In this document: one piece after another, positions 13,411 through 15,099 of the stretch
Layout of the letters: the number at the start of each line of letters is the position of its first letter
Position numbering within the stretch: position 1 is the stretch's first letter
The notes under the pieces: generated by a model
What the model saw: the letters and a program-made list of their open reading frames with translations, nothing else
What the model was told of the DNA's origin: nothing
The model's database searches: none
Assembly (NCBI GenBank): GCA_016840645.1
Contig: JAEORY010000041.1
Coordinates: forward strand, 1 to 15,099
Length of the DNA: 15,099 nt
Direction of reading: 5' to 3'
Origin: Candidatus Borrarchaeota archaeon
GTDB taxonomy: Archaea; Asgardarchaeota; Sifarchaeia; Borrarchaeales; Borrarchaeaceae
Translations under genes and position numbers: made by a program

Positions 13411-15099
13411 TTAAACAATCAAATGTGGATAGACATTGATTGAATTTGCAATATAAATGAAATTGAAGTAGAATATGTCTTCTACGAACGTGAATGAATA
13501 AGTAAGATTCCCACTGACGGCTGTTTCTTTAAAGACGATATACTTGTCGCGGTTCCATTGCATTGCCATATGACGTTCGGCACAATGTTTTATAATGGCT
13601 TTACTGCCATTAATTATCACTAAACCGTTAGAAAGTGGCAAATATGGATTTTCATGGATATCTGACGGATTTAAAGTGATTAATGTGTTCTCTGCTAGAC
13701 TAGGAGAGTACATGATGCTATTTTCGGCAGGAAATTTGATTTCAACCGTACTTTTCTCTTCAAGAAACATCTTGATATTGATTGTTACACCAAATTCTCC
13801 CTTAGTGTAATTAATTTGATAAGGACCGCCTTTAATTTTAATGTTTAGATTAGGAGCTGATGTAGGTTCCGGGGAAATAATTGATGAAACCTTAGAAATG
13901 GTGTTCTTAGAAGGATCTACCTTTAACAGACTATCTTGATATCCTAATTTCACTTTCAATTCAGCAATTACATTATCTAACAATGTGAGAGCGGAGTCTA
14001 TAAGCTTAATAGATTCTTTAACCTCAATCTCCCATGGAAACCATCCGGTTGAATCTGACACCTCTGCAAGTAAGATTTGCTTCCAAATGTTGAGAAGCGT
14101 TTGCTCTTCATCTGAGATATCTATTCCCTTCTCACTGGTCTTCTTAAGCAGCGTTTCAGCAACTAGTGCTTCTTGTCGTGCCTGATAAGTATATGCTCTT
14201 ACAAAGGCATCATCTTCATAATCAGCTATATTATTACCCATCCAGCGCCAAACGCCTTTGCATTTCTTCATGTCCCAAGTTGCTTCCGGAATTTTTGGAA
14301 TTCTTTCAGGCGCGGTCATCTCATTTAACATTGTTACAACTTCGCTTATGAATGCAAAATAGCATCCTTCTGCTTCAAATTTTTTCAATTTTTTTTCATG
14401 TGCTTGTTCTCTTGATGAATCGTAGCGAAAGTCATTATTGTAAGCATAAGTATTGGCAAATTCTCCATCATACGCCCATGACCAACGAAATTCTATATCA
14501 TTGATAAATTTGGGTTTTGTAAAAAGAAGCACATTTAATTGCCTTGCATCAGCACTAAGAGACTGTGTTGAGTTATCCTCTAAGAAGTAAAGTGGAGATC
14601 GTATTTTCATTCTATGATGTAAGTAATAATACCATGGATCACTTGCTACGACGACAGTATCATAGTCATAAGAATTAAGCAGTCCAGCATATCCAGGTGT
14701 CCACTGACTTTCTTGTGCAAAAAATAATCCAGAGCGAACGAGATCTAAAGAATCAAGCAGTGCATCTGAAATCTCTATTGATTTTACCATATCAATTCGA
14801 GGATACGCCACCAAAAACTGCTCAGAGTAATGACTTACTATAAGTTCGATTTTCCCTTCGCTCATAAGAAACTTGAGGAGATCTAATATTTGGGGGTATC
14901 TTTGATGCAACAGTTCGAGCATATAACCACTTAGCTCAATATTACATCTCCACGTGCTATGGCGTTGATACATTTTGAGGAGCGGATAAAACGATTCTTC
15001 TATAACTCGATTTTCGATGGCAGTTGATCCTGGAACATATTGAACATTAAAGTGATACAAGGCCATAGTATATTTCTGATGACCTTTGATGGAATCCAC
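13411..15099 (-). CDS. GH57-like glycoside hydrolase, paralogue B (N-terminus beyond window)
   Basis: This tandem paralogue of the preceding gene is open to the right edge. The GTG at 15099 corresponds to an internal Val of paralogue A (VDSISGYQKY), so the signal peptide and Ig-like domain must lie outside. The visible 562 residues carry the same barrel motifs: MALYHFNVQ, GKIELIVSHYSEQ, FFAQESQW with Glu, and AYDGEFANTYAYN. The LLAEVSDSTGWFPWE helix region and the C-terminal beta domain are also present. The barrel is roughly 80% identical to A in the part I aligned by eye. The C-terminal domain is identical over a run of more than 80 residues. Its stop is 85 bases before the start of A, consistent with tandem duplication. 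The same functional caution applies. Confidence 0.75.
   Translation of the reverse strand: MDSIKGHQKYTMALYHFNVQYVPGSTAIENRVIEESFYPLLKMYQRHSTWRCNIELSGYMLELLHQRYPQILDLLKFLMSEGKIELIVSHYSEQFLVAYPRIDMVKSIEISDALLDSLDLVRSGLFFAQESQWTPGYAGLLNSYDYDTVVVASDPWYYYLHHRMKIRSPLYFLEDNSTQSLSADARQLNVLLFTKPKFINDIEFRWSWAYDGEFANTYAYNNDFRYDSSREQAHEKKLKKFEAEGCYFAFISEVVTMLNEMTAPERIPKIPEATWDMKKCKGVWRWMGNNIADYEDDAFVRAYTYQARQEALVAETLLKKTSEKGIDISDEEQTLLNIWKQILLAEVSDSTGWFPWEIEVKESIKLIDSALTLLDNVIAELKVKLGYQDSLLKVDPSKNTISKVSSIISPEPTSAPNLNIKIKGGPYQINYTKGEFGVTINIKMFLEEKSTVEIKFPAENSIMYSPSLAENTLITLNPSDIHENPYLPLSNGLVIINGSKAIIKHCAERHMAMQWNRDKYIVFKETAVSGNLTYSFTFVEDIFYFNFIYIANSINVYPHLIV
13503..13839. repeat. Near-identical direct repeat, copy 2 (3' end of paralogue B)
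   Basis: Partner of 11345-11681. A second block identical for about 95 bases (B about 13885-13979, A about 11725-11819) covers the GYQDSLLKVDPSKNTISK segment, separated from the first by a divergent linker. Confidence 0.85.

Noticed and set aside
13326..13418. N-terminal extension of paralogue A
   Set aside because: It overlaps the stop of paralogue B and crosses the probable promoter; the signal peptide begins cleanly at 13325.
1..15099. CRISPR arrays, rRNA or tRNA genes
   Set aside because: No regularly spaced repeats and no rRNA or tRNA hallmarks were seen on either strand.

Overview
The window looks like a chromosomal piece of an uncultivated, AT-rich archaeon. Supporting signs are two subunits of a formylmethanofuran dehydrogenase (FwdA and FwdD), an HdrA fused to an MvhD domain, a class I HMG-CoA reductase of archaeal length, TATA-like boxes upstream of genes, and Shine-Dalgarno sequences of the GGAGGTGAT type. 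An Asgard-like or Bathyarchaeia-like anaerobe with an archaeal Wood-Ljungdahl pathway would fit, but that placement is inference; no marker in the window fixes the lineage.

Layout. Positions 1-1568 (minus strand) hold the 5' part of an IS200/IS605-type element: a TnpB-related protein that runs off the left edge, and in front of it a 43-codon coiled-coil reading frame broken by one in-frame TAG and overlapping the tnpB start as TAATG. Positions 1873-5162 (plus) hold a two-gene operon: an HdrA-MvhD fusion and a four-cluster polyferredoxin of FwdF type. Converging on it (minus, 8029-5199) is a second operon: a C_GCAxxG_C_C redox protein, fwdD and fwdA. Between fwdD and fwdA lies a 189-bp non-autonomous IS200/IS605-like element (6899-7087). 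It inserted exactly at the fwdD stop codon and swapped TAA for TGA without changing the protein. Positions 8030-8967 are mostly AT-rich and non-coding, but contain two palindromes near a promoter and a GC-rich, structured minus-strand island. The island carries a 30-aa mini-ORF whose start resembles the N-terminus of the neighbouring HMG-CoA reductase.

The right half starts with HMG-CoA reductase (plus, 8968-10212, mevalonate pathway for isoprenoid lipids) and a convergent RraA-like gene (minus) read from a TTG start behind a strong Shine-Dalgarno. A small zinc-ribbon protein (plus, 11078-11278) follows. Last come two tandem secreted GH57-like paralogues (minus, 13325-11250 and 15099-13411, the second truncated by the window edge). 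Their 3' ends are almost identical in DNA while the rest has diverged.

How the genes fit together. FwdA and FwdD belong to the enzyme that reduces CO2 to formylmethanofuran. The polyferredoxin and HdrA-MvhD are the usual electron-transfer partners (flavin-based bifurcation). No FwdB, FwdC, HdrB, HdrC or hydrogenase gene is in the window, so the enzyme must be completed elsewhere.
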